From Acidiferrimicrobium sp. IK (GTDB lineage: Bacteria > Actinomycetota > Acidimicrobiia > Acidimicrobiales > Palsa-688), in assembly GCF_025499425.1 (NCBI RefSeq), contig NZ_JAIMCB010000003.1, forward strand, positions 186,001 through 250,000: a stretch of DNA of 64,000 nucleotides, read 5' to 3'. Shown here one piece after another: positions 16,116 to 23,975 of the stretch (positions within the stretch are counted from its first letter, which is position 1; every line of letters begins with the position of its first letter). Both the position numbers and the translations under genes were made by a program. Under the pieces are notes generated by a model. It worked only from the letters and a program-made list of their open reading frames with translations. It was not told the origin of the DNA and made no database searches.

Positions 16116-16426
16116 CCGTCTTCTCCCGGCCGCTGCTACGCCGCGCCGACCCGCAGTACCCGTTCCCCGGCCTGTACGGATGGCTGGCCACCGCCACGGT
16201 CGTGGTCGGCTTCGATTTGTGGGCGGCCCGCACCCGGCGGCCGACGATGTCCCGCACGCTCGGCCACTACCTGTCGCAGCCGATCCTGGGCCCGGTCCTG
16301 GCCGGGAGCTGGGCCGGTCTCGCCTACCACCTCCTCGTCGAGGAACGCCTCGTCGCCCTGGACCGCGCCTTGATCAACGCCCGGTCGGTCGCGGAGATCA
16401 CGACCCCGCCGTCCGAGGTGCAGTAG
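16112..16426 (+). CDS. Small two-span membrane protein, lysis cassette
   Basis: 104 residues from GTG 16112. Two hydrophobic segments (LYGWLATATVVVGFDLW and ILGPVLAGSWAGLAYHLL) flank a basic turn (ARTRRPTMSRT), and the C-terminus is charged. This layout is common among actinophage proteins next to the endolysin. Holin candidacy is plausible but not proven. Confidence 0.58.
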   Translation: MTVFSRPLLRRADPQYPFPGLYGWLATATVVVGFDLWAARTRRPTMSRTLGHYLSQPILGPVLAGSWAGLAYHLLVEERLVALDRALINARSVAEITTPPSEVQ

Positions 16427-16431
16427 CCCGC

Positions 16432-16459
16432 TCTAGCCCGGTCGGACGCTAGGCGCATG
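16432..16459 (+). promoter_or_regulatory. YCTAGC start-associated motif, copy 7
   Basis: TCTAGCCCGGTCGGACGCTA at 16432 is intergenic, 25 bases before ATG 16457. No Shine-Dalgarno sequence is seen before the ATG. Confidence 0.55.
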
Positions 16460-17002
16460 GCCACAGACGCTCCTGTCATCCCCGTCGACGCTCTGAGCGC
16501 CGAGATCGGTCCCCCTCTTTCCCTGACCGCCGACACTGGCACACCGACCTGGCTCACCCACGCCCTGACCGTGCTCCTGCCGGTCGTCGCTGTCGTGCTC
16601 GCCGTCTGGCAGCCCGGCAACGTCAAGCTCTCCGCCGCATCTCAGGCCGCTGTCATCGTCGGCGGCCTGGTCCTCGCAGCGGCGCTCCACGCCGTGCACC
16701 TCATCACCAGGAACGGCCTGTCGAAGGCCGGGCTGACCAAGACCATCACCGAGGAAGAGCAGTGGGTCAAGGCGAACATCGACACCCTCAAGTCGGTGGC
16801 CACCCAAGCCAAGCCGCTTCTCGACTCGATCCCCGGCGGCCCGGCCGCTCTCGCCACGATGCAATCCGACCTGGCCGACGTGAAGGCCCGGGTCGGGCAG
16901 GTCCCGCAGACGGACCGAGCGGCGATCGCCGAGGTCGTGAAGGAGCTCGTCATCCCCAACGTCCTCGCCGCGTCGCCCGCGGCAGCTCCGCCGGCCAGCT
17001 GA
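16457..17002 (+). CDS. Putative holin, two transmembrane segments
   Basis: 181 residues. Two hydrophobic helices (about residues 35-52 and 62-80) are followed by a long charged C-terminal region with helical character and a Pro/Ala end. Actinophage holins often have this form and this position after the endolysin. Of the three membrane proteins here it is the most holin-like, but this is a positional inference. Confidence 0.55.
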   Translation: MATDAPVIPVDALSAEIGPPLSLTADTGTPTWLTHALTVLLPVVAVVLAVWQPGNVKLSAASQAAVIVGGLVLAAALHAVHLITRNGLSKAGLTKTITEEEQWVKANIDTLKSVATQAKPLLDSIPGGPAALATMQSDLADVKARVGQVPQTDRAAIAEVVKELVIPNVLAASPAAAPPAS

Positions 17003-17010
17003 CCTAAGTC

Positions 17011-18753
17011 GTGGCGACCTACACGGTCCTCGAAGCCGTCACCTGGTCGGGTGTCTGGAATGACCTGGCGATCACGTTGGAGTTCTCGGCCGGGGCGATC
17101 ACCCCGAACGAGCAGCAGCAGTACGCGCTCGACTACTTCCTGGTCCCCAACGGCCAAGCCCAGAACCCGTACGGCGAGACCGGCCCGTGGGCCCGGTCGC
17201 CGGCCCCGCCGGCCGTCGCCCCGTCCGGGTCGACGCCGGTAGCCGACGGCGCAGGCGGCCTCACCTGGCAGGACCTGAATGGTGCTTATGGTCCCGCCGG
17301 TTCGCCGTCGGCTCTGGCCGCTCTCGCCACGCCGGGACAGACGCAACCGAACCTCGGTGCGCTCCGACCGGCGCAAGCAGCGCTCGCTGATCGAGCGTCG
17401 GCGCCAGCCAACATCCTCGCCATCGGTGACTCGATCACCGAGGGTGTGGGAGCGTCCGTCGTAGGCAACCGCTGGCTCAACCGGCTGATGACCTCCCTCC
17501 AATCCGGGCTGCCGTCGGGCGCTGTCGGCGGCTTCGGATACATCCCCGCCTACTACAACGACGTCGCCGAAGGCGCCGTCGAAGTGTGGACGTTCTCGGG
17601 CACCACCACCCCGACGCAGCAAGGCGACTACGGCCTCGGGATGCGAGCAATGCTCATCGACACCACCGACACTGGCACGGCCACCATCACCTGCTCATCC
17701 ATTGGGCTTGTGTTCACACCAGCGATGGGCGCCGCCTGCACCGTCAGCGTGGTAGTCGACGGCGGTGCCCCCCAGACGTCGACCATCGCCGCTGGCACCA
17801 TCTCCCAAGTGTTCACGCCGACCGTCGACGGCGACGGCCCCCACACGTTCACCGTCGGGCTCACCGCCGGCAACGCCGTTTTCGAGGGATGTTACGTCTA
17901 CAACGGTGACGAATCGAAAGGCGTGCGAGTCTTCGACGGCGCCAAGTCCGGTATGCAGACCAGCGACTTCCTCGCCCAGGTGTCCACTGCTGGCCCGGCT
18001 TGGATCAACACTGCCGCCGACGTGGTGCTCATCGCGCTCGGGACCAACGATTGGCGCAGCGGGATGACGGCAGCGACCTTCCAAGCCAACCTCGACTCGC
18101 TGATCTCCGATGTGGCCGCCCAGATCAACAAGCCGGCCACCTATATCCTGGTCGCTTTCCCGCAGCCGGGCGCGCCCGGCCAGAACGGGCAGACCGCCAC
18201 ATGGGCGCAGTTCCTCGCCGCCTACTACGCCGCGGCGGCAGCACGCACCGACACGGTTGTCTGCGACCTCGGACAGCGCATGTATTCCTACTACGTCGAA
18301 GGATCGGACCCTCTCGGCTTGTGGTGGCCGACAGACGGGCTCTACGTCCACCCTTCCGACAAGGGGCACGCACTGGTCGGCGCGATCCTCTCCTCGTTCA
18401 TCGCCGGAGAACTTCTCGGCGCCCGCGAAGGGATGCCGGTCGGAGGCGACGCGGCCTGGATCGCTCCGACGCTCGTAAACGCATGGGCGAACCTGGGAAA
18501 CGGGTTCGGGCCTGTCGGCTACCGCAAAGACTCGAACGGTTTTGTCCATTTGAGAGGGGCGGTCAACTCGGGGACAGCAGGCGCGATCTTCACGCTGCCA
18601 GTCGGCTACCGCCCCGGATCGTCGCTCATCTGCCCTGTGGTCAGCAATGACCTGTTCGGCGAGGTGCGGATCGTCAGCGGCGTCGTGACAGCCCAGGTCT
18701 ACAGCAGCACCTACGTGTCACTCGACGGGATCTCGTTTCTAGCCGAGGCGTAG
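17011..18753 (+). CDS. Tail fibre with SGNH (GDSL) esterase domain
   Basis: 580 residues from GTG 17011. Residues 1-120 are a fibre-like N-terminal region. From about 133 an SGNH hydrolase is clear: block I ILAIGDSITEG (S141), block III GTND at about 346, and block V DGLYVHP with D442 and H447. An inserted beta domain (about 200-290) separates blocks I and III. The C-terminal about 90 residues (PVGYRKDSNGFVHLRG) match a phage fibre tip domain. It probably removes acetyl or other ester groups from host surface polymers during adsorption. Confidence 0.85.
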   Translation: MATYTVLEAVTWSGVWNDLAITLEFSAGAITPNEQQQYALDYFLVPNGQAQNPYGETGPWARSPAPPAVAPSGSTPVADGAGGLTWQDLNGAYGPAGSPSALAALATPGQTQPNLGALRPAQAALADRASAPANILAIGDSITEGVGASVVGNRWLNRLMTSLQSGLPSGAVGGFGYIPAYYNDVAEGAVEVWTFSGTTTPTQQGDYGLGMRAMLIDTTDTGTATITCSSIGLVFTPAMGAACTVSVVVDGGAPQTSTIAAGTISQVFTPTVDGDGPHTFTVGLTAGNAVFEGCYVYNGDESKGVRVFDGAKSGMQTSDFLAQVSTAGPAWINTAADVVLIALGTNDWRSGMTAATFQANLDSLISDVAAQINKPATYILVAFPQPGAPGQNGQTATWAQFLAAYYAAAAARTDTVVCDLGQRMYSYYVEGSDPLGLWWPTDGLYVHPSDKGHALVGAILSSFIAGELLGAREGMPVGGDAAWIAPTLVNAWANLGNGFGPVGYRKDSNGFVHLRGAVNSGTAGAIFTLPVGYRPGSSLICPVVSNDLFGEVRIVSGVVTAQVYSSTYVSLDGISFLAEA

Positions 18754-18809
18754 ACGTACTCCTAATGGCGGTTGGAGCCACTCGCTTGTCGCGCCGCATG
18801 GTGGCATGA
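18738..18809 (+). promoter_or_regulatory. YCTAGC start-associated motif, copy 8, with 14-residue leader
   Basis: TCTAGCC at 18738 lies inside the last codons of the fibre gene, 27 bases before ATG 18765. The ATG opens a 14-codon frame ending in TGA at 18807-18809, which overlaps ATGATG (18806-18811) opening another 18-codon frame. No normal-sized plus-strand gene follows, so this copy shows the motif and leader pattern without a downstream gene. Confidence 0.45.
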
Positions 18810-18849
18810 TGGGGGGCACGGCCATAGAGGTACCTGCACGGCATCGCCA

Positions 18850-18878
18850 TCGGGCCCGGTGAGCATCCCCGGGCCCGA
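18850..18878. terminator. Strong hairpin between late operon and lipoprotein gene
   Basis: TCGGGCCCGG (18850-18859) and CCGGGCCCGA (18869-18878) form a perfect 10-bp stem with a nine-base loop. It lies between two convergent genes and can end transcription from both sides. It lacks a U-tract on either strand. Confidence 0.6.
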
Positions 18879-18891
18879 GCCGTCAGGCGGT

Positions 18892-19263
18892 CTAGTCGCC
18901 CTCGGCCGAGCACTCTCCGGACAGCTTCGTCAGCTGCAGGCCCAGCTGGGCCGGGCTCCCGCCGCCCGAGGTGACGTCGTTCACCTGCTTCGCTGCCGTG
19001 AGAGCGTCCTGGCCGATCTGCTGTTCGGTAGCCGTGGCGCTCCCACCAGCGTTGAGCGGCACGACCGCCGAGAGCATGTCGCCGTTGGCGTCGAGGATCG
19101 CCTGCGAGTTCGGGGAGCTGCTCGACCCCTGCGCCTGCAGCTTCGCCACGTCAGTGCACACCCGCTTCGTCGCGGCCGTCGGCGATGCCGAGGTCGACCC
19201 TCCGCACGCCGCGGCCACGACCAGGACCCCGGCCAGCGCCACGCCCATCATCCCCCGATTCAT
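18892..19263 (-). CDS. Prophage-encoded small lipoprotein
   Basis: 123 residues. A signal peptide (MNRGMMGVALAGVLVVAAAC) ends in a lipobox with lipidated Cys at position 20, followed by GGSTSASP. The mature domain has two further Cys residues (CTDVAKL and SGEC) that could form a disulfide. It is on the integrase strand, 120 bases downstream of int and opposite to the late genes, so it may be made in the lysogen. Exclusion of other phages or another cell-surface effect is a reasonable guess; no family is recognised. Confidence 0.8.
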   Translation of the reverse strand: MNRGMMGVALAGVLVVAAACGGSTSASPTAATKRVCTDVAKLQAQGSSSSPNSQAILDANGDMLSAVVPLNAGGSATATEQQIGQDALTAAKQVNDVTSGGGSPAQLGLQLTKLSGECSAEGD

Positions 19264-19383
19264 GAGCGGGAGCGTAGCCGTGCCAGGATGGGCGAGGAGC
19301 CCTCAGCGGGGCCGCCAGCTGCGGGTGATAGCGCACCCGTGCTGGCGGCCCCACTCAGGCCCCACCCGGTGATTCTGGCGTCA

Positions 19384-20265
19384 TCACGCGGCGGACCGGT
19401 AGTCCCGGCCCTCCATCGCCTCGCGGAGCTGGCCGAGCGACGCACGCCGGAGGTAGATCTGCGTCGTGGTCAGGCTCCGATGGCCGAGCATCTCCTGCAC
19501 GACTCGCAGGTCGTGGCAGGCGTCCAGGACATCCGACGCCGCCGTGTGGCGAAGGGCGTGAGCCGAGCGGCCGTCGTTCCGGCCGGACTTGATCCCGGCC
19601 TCCTCGATCCACTCGCCGACGATCCGCCCGATGTACTGGGCGGTCAACGCCCGCGACGCGACCTGCGTCGACCGGAGCAGCGGGCCGGCCGGCGCCGGGC
19701 ACTCGAGCAGGTAGGCGTCGAGCGCTGCCGCCGTGGCGGCCGGCGCCGGCAGCATCCGCTCGTGGCCGCCTTTCCCGACGATCAGCAGGGTCCGGTCGCG
19801 CGGGTCGTAGTCCGACACCTGAAGCCGGGACACCTCGACACAGCGAAGCCCGGCATCGATCATGAGCCGGACGATCGCTACCGCCCGCCGGTCCGGGAGC
19901 ACCTCCAGGAGGGACGCCACCTGGTCGCGGGTGAACGCCCGGGGAACGCTGCGCACCGCCGGGAGCTTCACGTGGGACGTCGGGTCGGTCGGGATGACAC
20001 CGCGGTCTCGCAGCCACCGGCAGAAGCAGCGGACGGTGCTCAGGTTGAGCCGCCGGGTTCCCGGCGCATACCCAGCGATCGACGTCAACCACTCGTCGAT
20101 GACCTCGCTGTCGAGAGCGCTAGCCGGGCGGTCGCCCAGGGCGACGGTCAGACGCACGAGTCGCCAACCGATCCGACGGCCGGTGTCAGCCGTGAACCGG
20201 CCGGCGGCCGCGCCGCGCTGGGTGTACTCGGCGATCAATAGGGGCAGCGACATGGATTCGTTCAT
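19384..20265 (-). CDS. int: Tyrosine recombinase/integrase
   Basis: 293 residues. An N-terminal SAM-like core-binding domain (about 5-95) is followed by a catalytic domain with the full set of active residues: R141 (DAGLRCVEV), K165 (VGKGGHER), H236 and R239 (HALRH), H262 (LGHRSL) and the nucleophile Y271 (TQIYLRR). The start at 20265 (MNESMSL) is chosen because the longer upstream frame is Arg-rich and unlike the family. It integrates and excises the prophage at the right boundary just upstream. The region before this start contains TTAGCC and a CCGATTCT...CGG-ATG block that resembles the prophage start motif with an extra 11 bases. Confidence 0.93.
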   Translation of the reverse strand: MNESMSLPLLIAEYTQRGAAAGRFTADTGRRIGWRLVRLTVALGDRPASALDSEVIDEWLTSIAGYAPGTRRLNLSTVRCFCRWLRDRGVIPTDPTSHVKLPAVRSVPRAFTRDQVASLLEVLPDRRAVAIVRLMIDAGLRCVEVSRLQVSDYDPRDRTLLIVGKGGHERMLPAPAATAAALDAYLLECPAPAGPLLRSTQVASRALTAQYIGRIVGEWIEEAGIKSGRNDGRSAHALRHTAASDVLDACHDLRVVQEMLGHRSLTTTQIYLRRASLGQLREAMEGRDYRSAA

Positions 20266-20461
20266 ACCGAGAAGAATCGGCAGCGGGGGCAGAAAGGCTA
20301 AGCCGCGACGTCGGAGTGCAGGGGCATGACGGCCGCGATCCGGGTGGCATTCCAACGAGACCCACCACCGGCCCGCCGACTGACGCGGGACGGGCGTACG
20401 CTCGGTCCTACGCCGTCGTCGGGCCGCCCGGGCGCGGCGACCTGTCCCCAGCGAGGTCCCG
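20266..20461. other. Prophage-host junction region (attR expected here)
   Basis: 196 bases between the integrase start and gabT hold no gene. The attachment core should lie here because the integrase is the last phage gene and gabT the first host gene. No tRNA or tmRNA sequence is visible, so integration appears to be intergenic. The core cannot be defined because the other prophage end is outside the window. Confidence 0.5.
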
Positions 20462-21817
20462 ATGGTCACCACTCCAGACGCGCTCGTCGCCGAAGTCGCC
20501 CAGCAACGACGGCTGGTGACCCCGATCCCCGGCCCCCGCTCGCAGGAGCTGGCTGCCCGCCGCTCGGCGGCGGTCGCCCCCGGCGTGTCCTCCACGCTGC
20601 CGGTCTACGTGGAGCGCGGCGGGGGAGCCGTGCTCGTGGACGTCGACGGCAACTCGTTCATCGATCTCGGTTCGGGCATAGCGGTGACCAGCGTCGGCCA
20701 CGCCCTGCCGGCGGTGGTCGACGCGATCGCCCGCCAGGCCGCCCGCTTCACCCACACCTGCTTCATGGTCGGGCCCTACGAGGGCTACGTGGAGGTATGC
20801 GAGCAGCTCAACACCCGCACCCCAGGGGACCACGCCAAGCTGTCCGCGCTGTTCAACTCCGGCGCCGAGGCGGTGGAGAACGCAGTGAAGGTCGCCCGCC
20901 ACGCCACTGGCCGCCAGGCCGTAATCGTGTTCGACCACGCCTACCACGGTCGGACCAACCTGACGATGGCGCTCACCGCGAAGGCCGCCCCGTACAAGCA
21001 GGGATTCGGGCCGTTCGCCCCCGAGGTGTACCGGGTTCCGATGTCCTACCCGCTGCGGGATCCTGAGGGGATGACCGGCGCGCAGGCCGCCGAGCGGGCG
21101 CTGGCCACGGCCGACAAGCAGGTCGGCGCCGACACCATCGCCGCGGTGCTCGTCGAGCCGATCCAGGGCGAGGGGGGCTTCGTCGTGCCGGCTCCCGGCT
21201 TCCTCCCGGCCATCGCCGAGTGGTGCGCGGCGAGAGGCGTGGTGTTCATCGCCGACGAGGTGCAGACAGGCTTCTGCCGCACCGGTGACTGGTTCGCCTG
21301 CGACGACGAGGGCGTCGTGCCGGACCTGGTCACCACCGCGAAGGGAATCGGCGCCGGCATGCCCCTGGCCGGGGTCACCGGTAGGGCCGAGCTGATGGCC
21401 CACGTCCACAGCGGCGGCCTGGGCGGCACCTACGGCGGCAATCCCGTCGCCTGCGCCGCCGCGCTGGCCAGCATCGAGACGATGCAGTCGGGGGACCTGG
21501 CCGGGGCGGCTCGCCGCATCGGCGCCGCGGTGGCCGGGGTCCTCGGAGACCTGGCCGCCCGCCACCCCGGCGTCGCCGACGTGCGGGGCCGGGGGGCCAT
21601 GCAGGCCATCGAGCTGGTGAAGCCCGGGACGCTCGAACCGGACCCGGCGGCGGCCGCGGCCATCGCCGCGGGCTGCCACCGCGAGGGCGTCGTCGTGTTG
21701 ACCTGCGGCACGTGGGGCAACGTCATCCGACTGCTCCCGCCGCTGGTCATCGGCGACGAGCTGCTCGGCGAGGGCCTGTCGGTCCTCGCGGCCACGGCCG
21801 ATGAGGTGCTGGCCTAG
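20462..21817 (+). CDS. gabT: 4-aminobutyrate aminotransferase
   Basis: 451 residues, class-III PLP aminotransferase. It converts 4-aminobutyrate and 2-oxoglutarate to succinate semialdehyde and glutamate. Seen: SGAEAVENAVKVAR phosphate-binding segment, HAYHGRTNLTMALT, the Asp in FIADEVQTGFCRTG, and the PLP lysine in TTAKGIGAG (K294). The N-terminal segment (TPIPGPRSQEL) is typical of actinobacterial GabT. It is monocistronic, convergent with the next gene by three bases, and is the first host gene after the prophage. Confidence 0.92.
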   Translation: MVTTPDALVAEVAQQRRLVTPIPGPRSQELAARRSAAVAPGVSSTLPVYVERGGGAVLVDVDGNSFIDLGSGIAVTSVGHALPAVVDAIARQAARFTHTCFMVGPYEGYVEVCEQLNTRTPGDHAKLSALFNSGAEAVENAVKVARHATGRQAVIVFDHAYHGRTNLTMALTAKAAPYKQGFGPFAPEVYRVPMSYPLRDPEGMTGAQAAERALATADKQVGADTIAAVLVEPIQGEGGFVVPAPGFLPAIAEWCAARGVVFIADEVQTGFCRTGDWFACDDEGVVPDLVTTAKGIGAGMPLAGVTGRAELMAHVHSGGLGGTYGGNPVACAAALASIETMQSGDLAGAARRIGAAVAGVLGDLAARHPGVADVRGRGAMQAIELVKPGTLEPDPAAAAAIAAGCHREGVVVLTCGTWGNVIRLLPPLVIGDELLGEGLSVLAATADEVLA

Positions 21818-21820
21818 CCG

Positions 21821-22717
21821 CTACCTGGCGACTCCGAGCAGCGCCGGCGCCAGCTCCCGCCACTGGGCCACGGGCACACCGCGGGGCTCGGGGTCGAGGG
21901 CCTGGACACAAACGTGATCGGCACCGGCGTCGAGCTGCGCCCGGACCCGGGAGGTGACGGTGTCCATGTCCCCCCACGCCACGATGGCGTCGATGAGCCG
22001 GTCGCTGCCCCCGTTCTCGAAGTCGGCATCGTCGAACCCGTGGCGGCGTAAGTTGTTCGCGTAGTTCGGGAGGCGGACGTAGGTGGCGGTGTGCTTGCGG
22101 GCGATGTCTCGCGCGGTGGTCGGGTCGGACTCCAGCAGCACCGCCTGCTCCACGCAGAGGAGCGGTCCGCTGCCGAGGATGGCGCGAGCGGACACCGTGT
22201 GCTCGGGCGGCACGAAGTAGCTGTGCGCCCCCTGGGTCTTTTCGGCTGCCAGCTGGAGCATCTTCGGGCCCAACGCGGCCAGCACCCGACGCAGCGGCGT
22301 GGACGGCCGGAACGACGTGTAAGGCGACGCGTCCATCGCGTCGAGGTAGGCCGACATAGCAGCCAGCGGCTTGCTGTAATCGTGGCCACGGAGCCCTTCG
22401 ACCAGGGTGTGGTGGCTGACGCCCAGCCCGAGCAGCACTCGGTCGGGGAACGCTTCGGTCAGGCCGCGGAGGCCGCCGGTCATGGTGATCGGGTCTCGGG
22501 CGTAGATGCTGGCGATGCCGCTGGCGCCGAGCATCCTCGTCGTGGCCGACAGCAACAGGCCGAGCTGAAGGATCACGTCGCGCCCGGCCACCTCCGGTAT
22601 CCAGATGGCGCCGTAGCCGAGCGACTCCAGCTCGGCGGCCAACTCCTGGGACTGGCTGGCGGGAACCAGTTCAAGCTGTCCGGTCCATACACCGATGCGC
22701 GGCAGATCGAAGCTCAT
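21821..22717 (-). CDS. LLM-class F420-dependent oxidoreductase
   Basis: 298 residues, luciferase-like TIM barrel. The beginning (IGVWTGQLELVPASQ, ELESLGYGAIWIPEVAGRD) and GIASIYARDPITM plus FPDRVLLGLGVSH are typical of the actinobacterial F420-dependent LLM subfamily. These enzymes use deazaflavin F420 for hydride transfer to varied substrates; the substrate here is unknown. It is divergent from the ferredoxin gene by 63 bases. Confidence 0.85.
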   Translation of the reverse strand: MSFDLPRIGVWTGQLELVPASQSQELAAELESLGYGAIWIPEVAGRDVILQLGLLLSATTRMLGASGIASIYARDPITMTGGLRGLTEAFPDRVLLGLGVSHHTLVEGLRGHDYSKPLAAMSAYLDAMDASPYTSFRPSTPLRRVLAALGPKMLQLAAEKTQGAHSYFVPPEHTVSARAILGSGPLLCVEQAVLLESDPTTARDIARKHTATYVRLPNYANNLRRHGFDDADFENGGSDRLIDAIVAWGDMDTVTSRVRAQLDAGADHVCVQALDPEPRGVPVAQWRELAPALLGVAR

Positions 22718-22780
22718 GGGCCCACCGTATGCGGGCCGCTAGGGTGAACCCAGCCCGAGCTCCAGGAGGGGATTGCCACA

Positions 22781-22972
22781 ATGAAGGTTGTCGTCGACTT
22801 CGACCTGTGTGAGAGCAACGCGCTGTGCATGGAGGCCGCGCCCGAGGTGTTCGAGGTGCGCGACGACGACTTCCTTTACGTGCTCCAGGAAGAGCCGCCC
22901 GAGGAGCTGCGCTCGAAGGTCGAGGAAGCCGCGTCGCGCTGCCCCAAGGGCGCCATCAAGATCGAGGGCTGA
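22781..22972 (+). CDS. 3Fe-4S ferredoxin
   Basis: 63 residues with AGGAGG upstream. The cluster ligands follow the C-x5-C-xn-CP pattern (C10, C16, C54) of the 3Fe-4S ferredoxins that serve cytochromes P450 and other oxygenases in actinobacteria. The rest is strongly acidic, as expected for an electron carrier. No P450 is adjacent, so its partner is not known from this window. Confidence 0.9.
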   Translation: MKVVVDFDLCESNALCMEAAPEVFEVRDDDFLYVLQEEPPEELRSKVEEAASRCPKGAIKIEG

Positions 22973-22997
22973 GCCGCGGCGCCGGTCGGGCCGGTAC

Positions 22998-23014
22998 CCG
23001 GGCGCGACGCCCGG
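22998..23014 (+). terminator. Hairpin after ferredoxin gene
   Basis: CCGGGCG (22998-23004) and CGCCCGG (23008-23014) pair perfectly over a CGA loop, 26 bases after the ferredoxin stop. A plausible intrinsic terminator without a clear U-tract. Confidence 0.4.
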
Positions 23015-23056
23015 AGCGAAGCCGAGAGGGTCACCGACGGTCGCTACGACCCGAGG

Positions 23057-23959
23057 GTGCTCGAACCGTCAGGGCCCGAGGCCCGCGACGACCCGTTCCT
23101 TGCCCCCGACCCGGTGGCCGCCGGGGTTCGAGGGGCCCGTCCGATCGTCTCGCCGCTCGGCACCGGCGACCTCACGTGGGACGCCTTCTGCGACGAGAAC
23201 CCCGACCTGGTGCCGTGGTGCCGGGCCCGGTGGCTCGCGGCGCTGGCGCCGCTGCCCGCCCCGCCGGCCGGTCTGACCGAGTCGGTCCACGGCCTGCACC
23301 AGCTCGCCCAGCACGTGCTCGCGCCGTGGCGCTACCAGGCTCACCGCCGGATCGGGCTTCGCTGGACCCTGGGCGGGTTCGGGACGCCGTTCGTCCACGT
23401 TGACCGTCAATCCCGGGTGACCGACGGGTTGCTGGTGCGCCAGTCCGGCGACGTGGCAGAGGGGATGACGCCCAGCACCCTCGGTGAGGCCGCGGCGTGG
23501 CTCGGAGGTCCCCTCGGGGCCCCGCCGGAGTCGTTCACGCCGGCGAGTCCGGCCGACCCGGAGGAGCCGCTGACCGTGCGGCCGGACGCCGCAGCCTGGG
23601 TGGGGGAGTGGTTCGGGTTCGCGACGAGGGTCCTCGAGGAGGTCCGCGTCGGCGAGCCCGACTACGGACGCCGCCGGGTGCAGCTGTGGCCCGAGCACTT
23701 CGACGTGTCGGTGGAGCTGGGCGCCGGGCCCGCCGGGGGTACCTTCGGGGCGTCGCCGGGTGACGCCGACCACGACGGCCCGTACCTGTACGTAACAGAG
23801 TGGGAGAAAGGGCGCTTGGCGGCCAGCGAGTGGCGCGACCCGGCGTTCCCTGGGGTGTCGCTGCCCGTCGCCGATCTGCTCGCAGCGCGAGAACAGACGG
23901 ACGCCGCGGTGGCATTCTTCGAGCACCACCGGATGCTGCTCGAGCGGGGCCCCGGGTAG
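23057..23959 (+). CDS. Conserved hypothetical protein
   Basis: 300 residues from GTG 23057. Features include LHQLAQHVLAPWRYQAHRRI and LRWTLGGFGTPF near the middle, and QLWPEHFDVSVELG toward the end, a pattern I associate with an uncharacterised actinobacterial family. There are no transmembrane helices or catalytic motif I can name. It ends 16 bases before the convergent lipoprotein gene. Soluble and globular by composition. Confidence 0.75.
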   Translation: MLEPSGPEARDDPFLAPDPVAAGVRGARPIVSPLGTGDLTWDAFCDENPDLVPWCRARWLAALAPLPAPPAGLTESVHGLHQLAQHVLAPWRYQAHRRIGLRWTLGGFGTPFVHVDRQSRVTDGLLVRQSGDVAEGMTPSTLGEAAAWLGGPLGAPPESFTPASPADPEEPLTVRPDAAAWVGEWFGFATRVLEEVRVGEPDYGRRRVQLWPEHFDVSVELGAGPAGGTFGASPGDADHDGPYLYVTEWEKGRLAASEWRDPAFPGVSLPVADLLAAREQTDAAVAFFEHHRMLLERGPG

Positions 23960-23975
23960 CTTCCCCGCCGGCGGT

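Larger units (their letters stand above)
1..20461. mobile_element. Prophage (siphovirus type), left end outside window
   Basis: A continuous block of phage genes in canonical late order (protease, capsid, connectors, tail tube, chaperone, tape measure, minor tail proteins, lysis, tail fibre) is followed by an opposite-strand lipoprotein and a tyrosine integrase. Housekeeping metabolism starts at gabT (20,462). Terminase, portal, replication and repressor genes are not seen and presumably lie to the left of base 1. The right boundary falls somewhere between the integrase start (20,265) and gabT; no att core can be named without the other end. The structural genes look intact, so this may be an inducible element, which is inference. 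Confidence 0.93.

Noticed and set aside
193..19384. A 14-15 base string (GATTCTGGCGGCAT or one mismatch) at 193, 14134 and 19371
   Set aside because: Considered as an att or recombination site. Two copies are coding or start-motif sequence, and repeats of this length are expected by chance in a 64-kb GC-rich window.
20266..20461. tRNA gene at the prophage junction
   Set aside because: No cloverleaf-forming sequence or CCA-adjacent acceptor stem could be found on either strand by reading.
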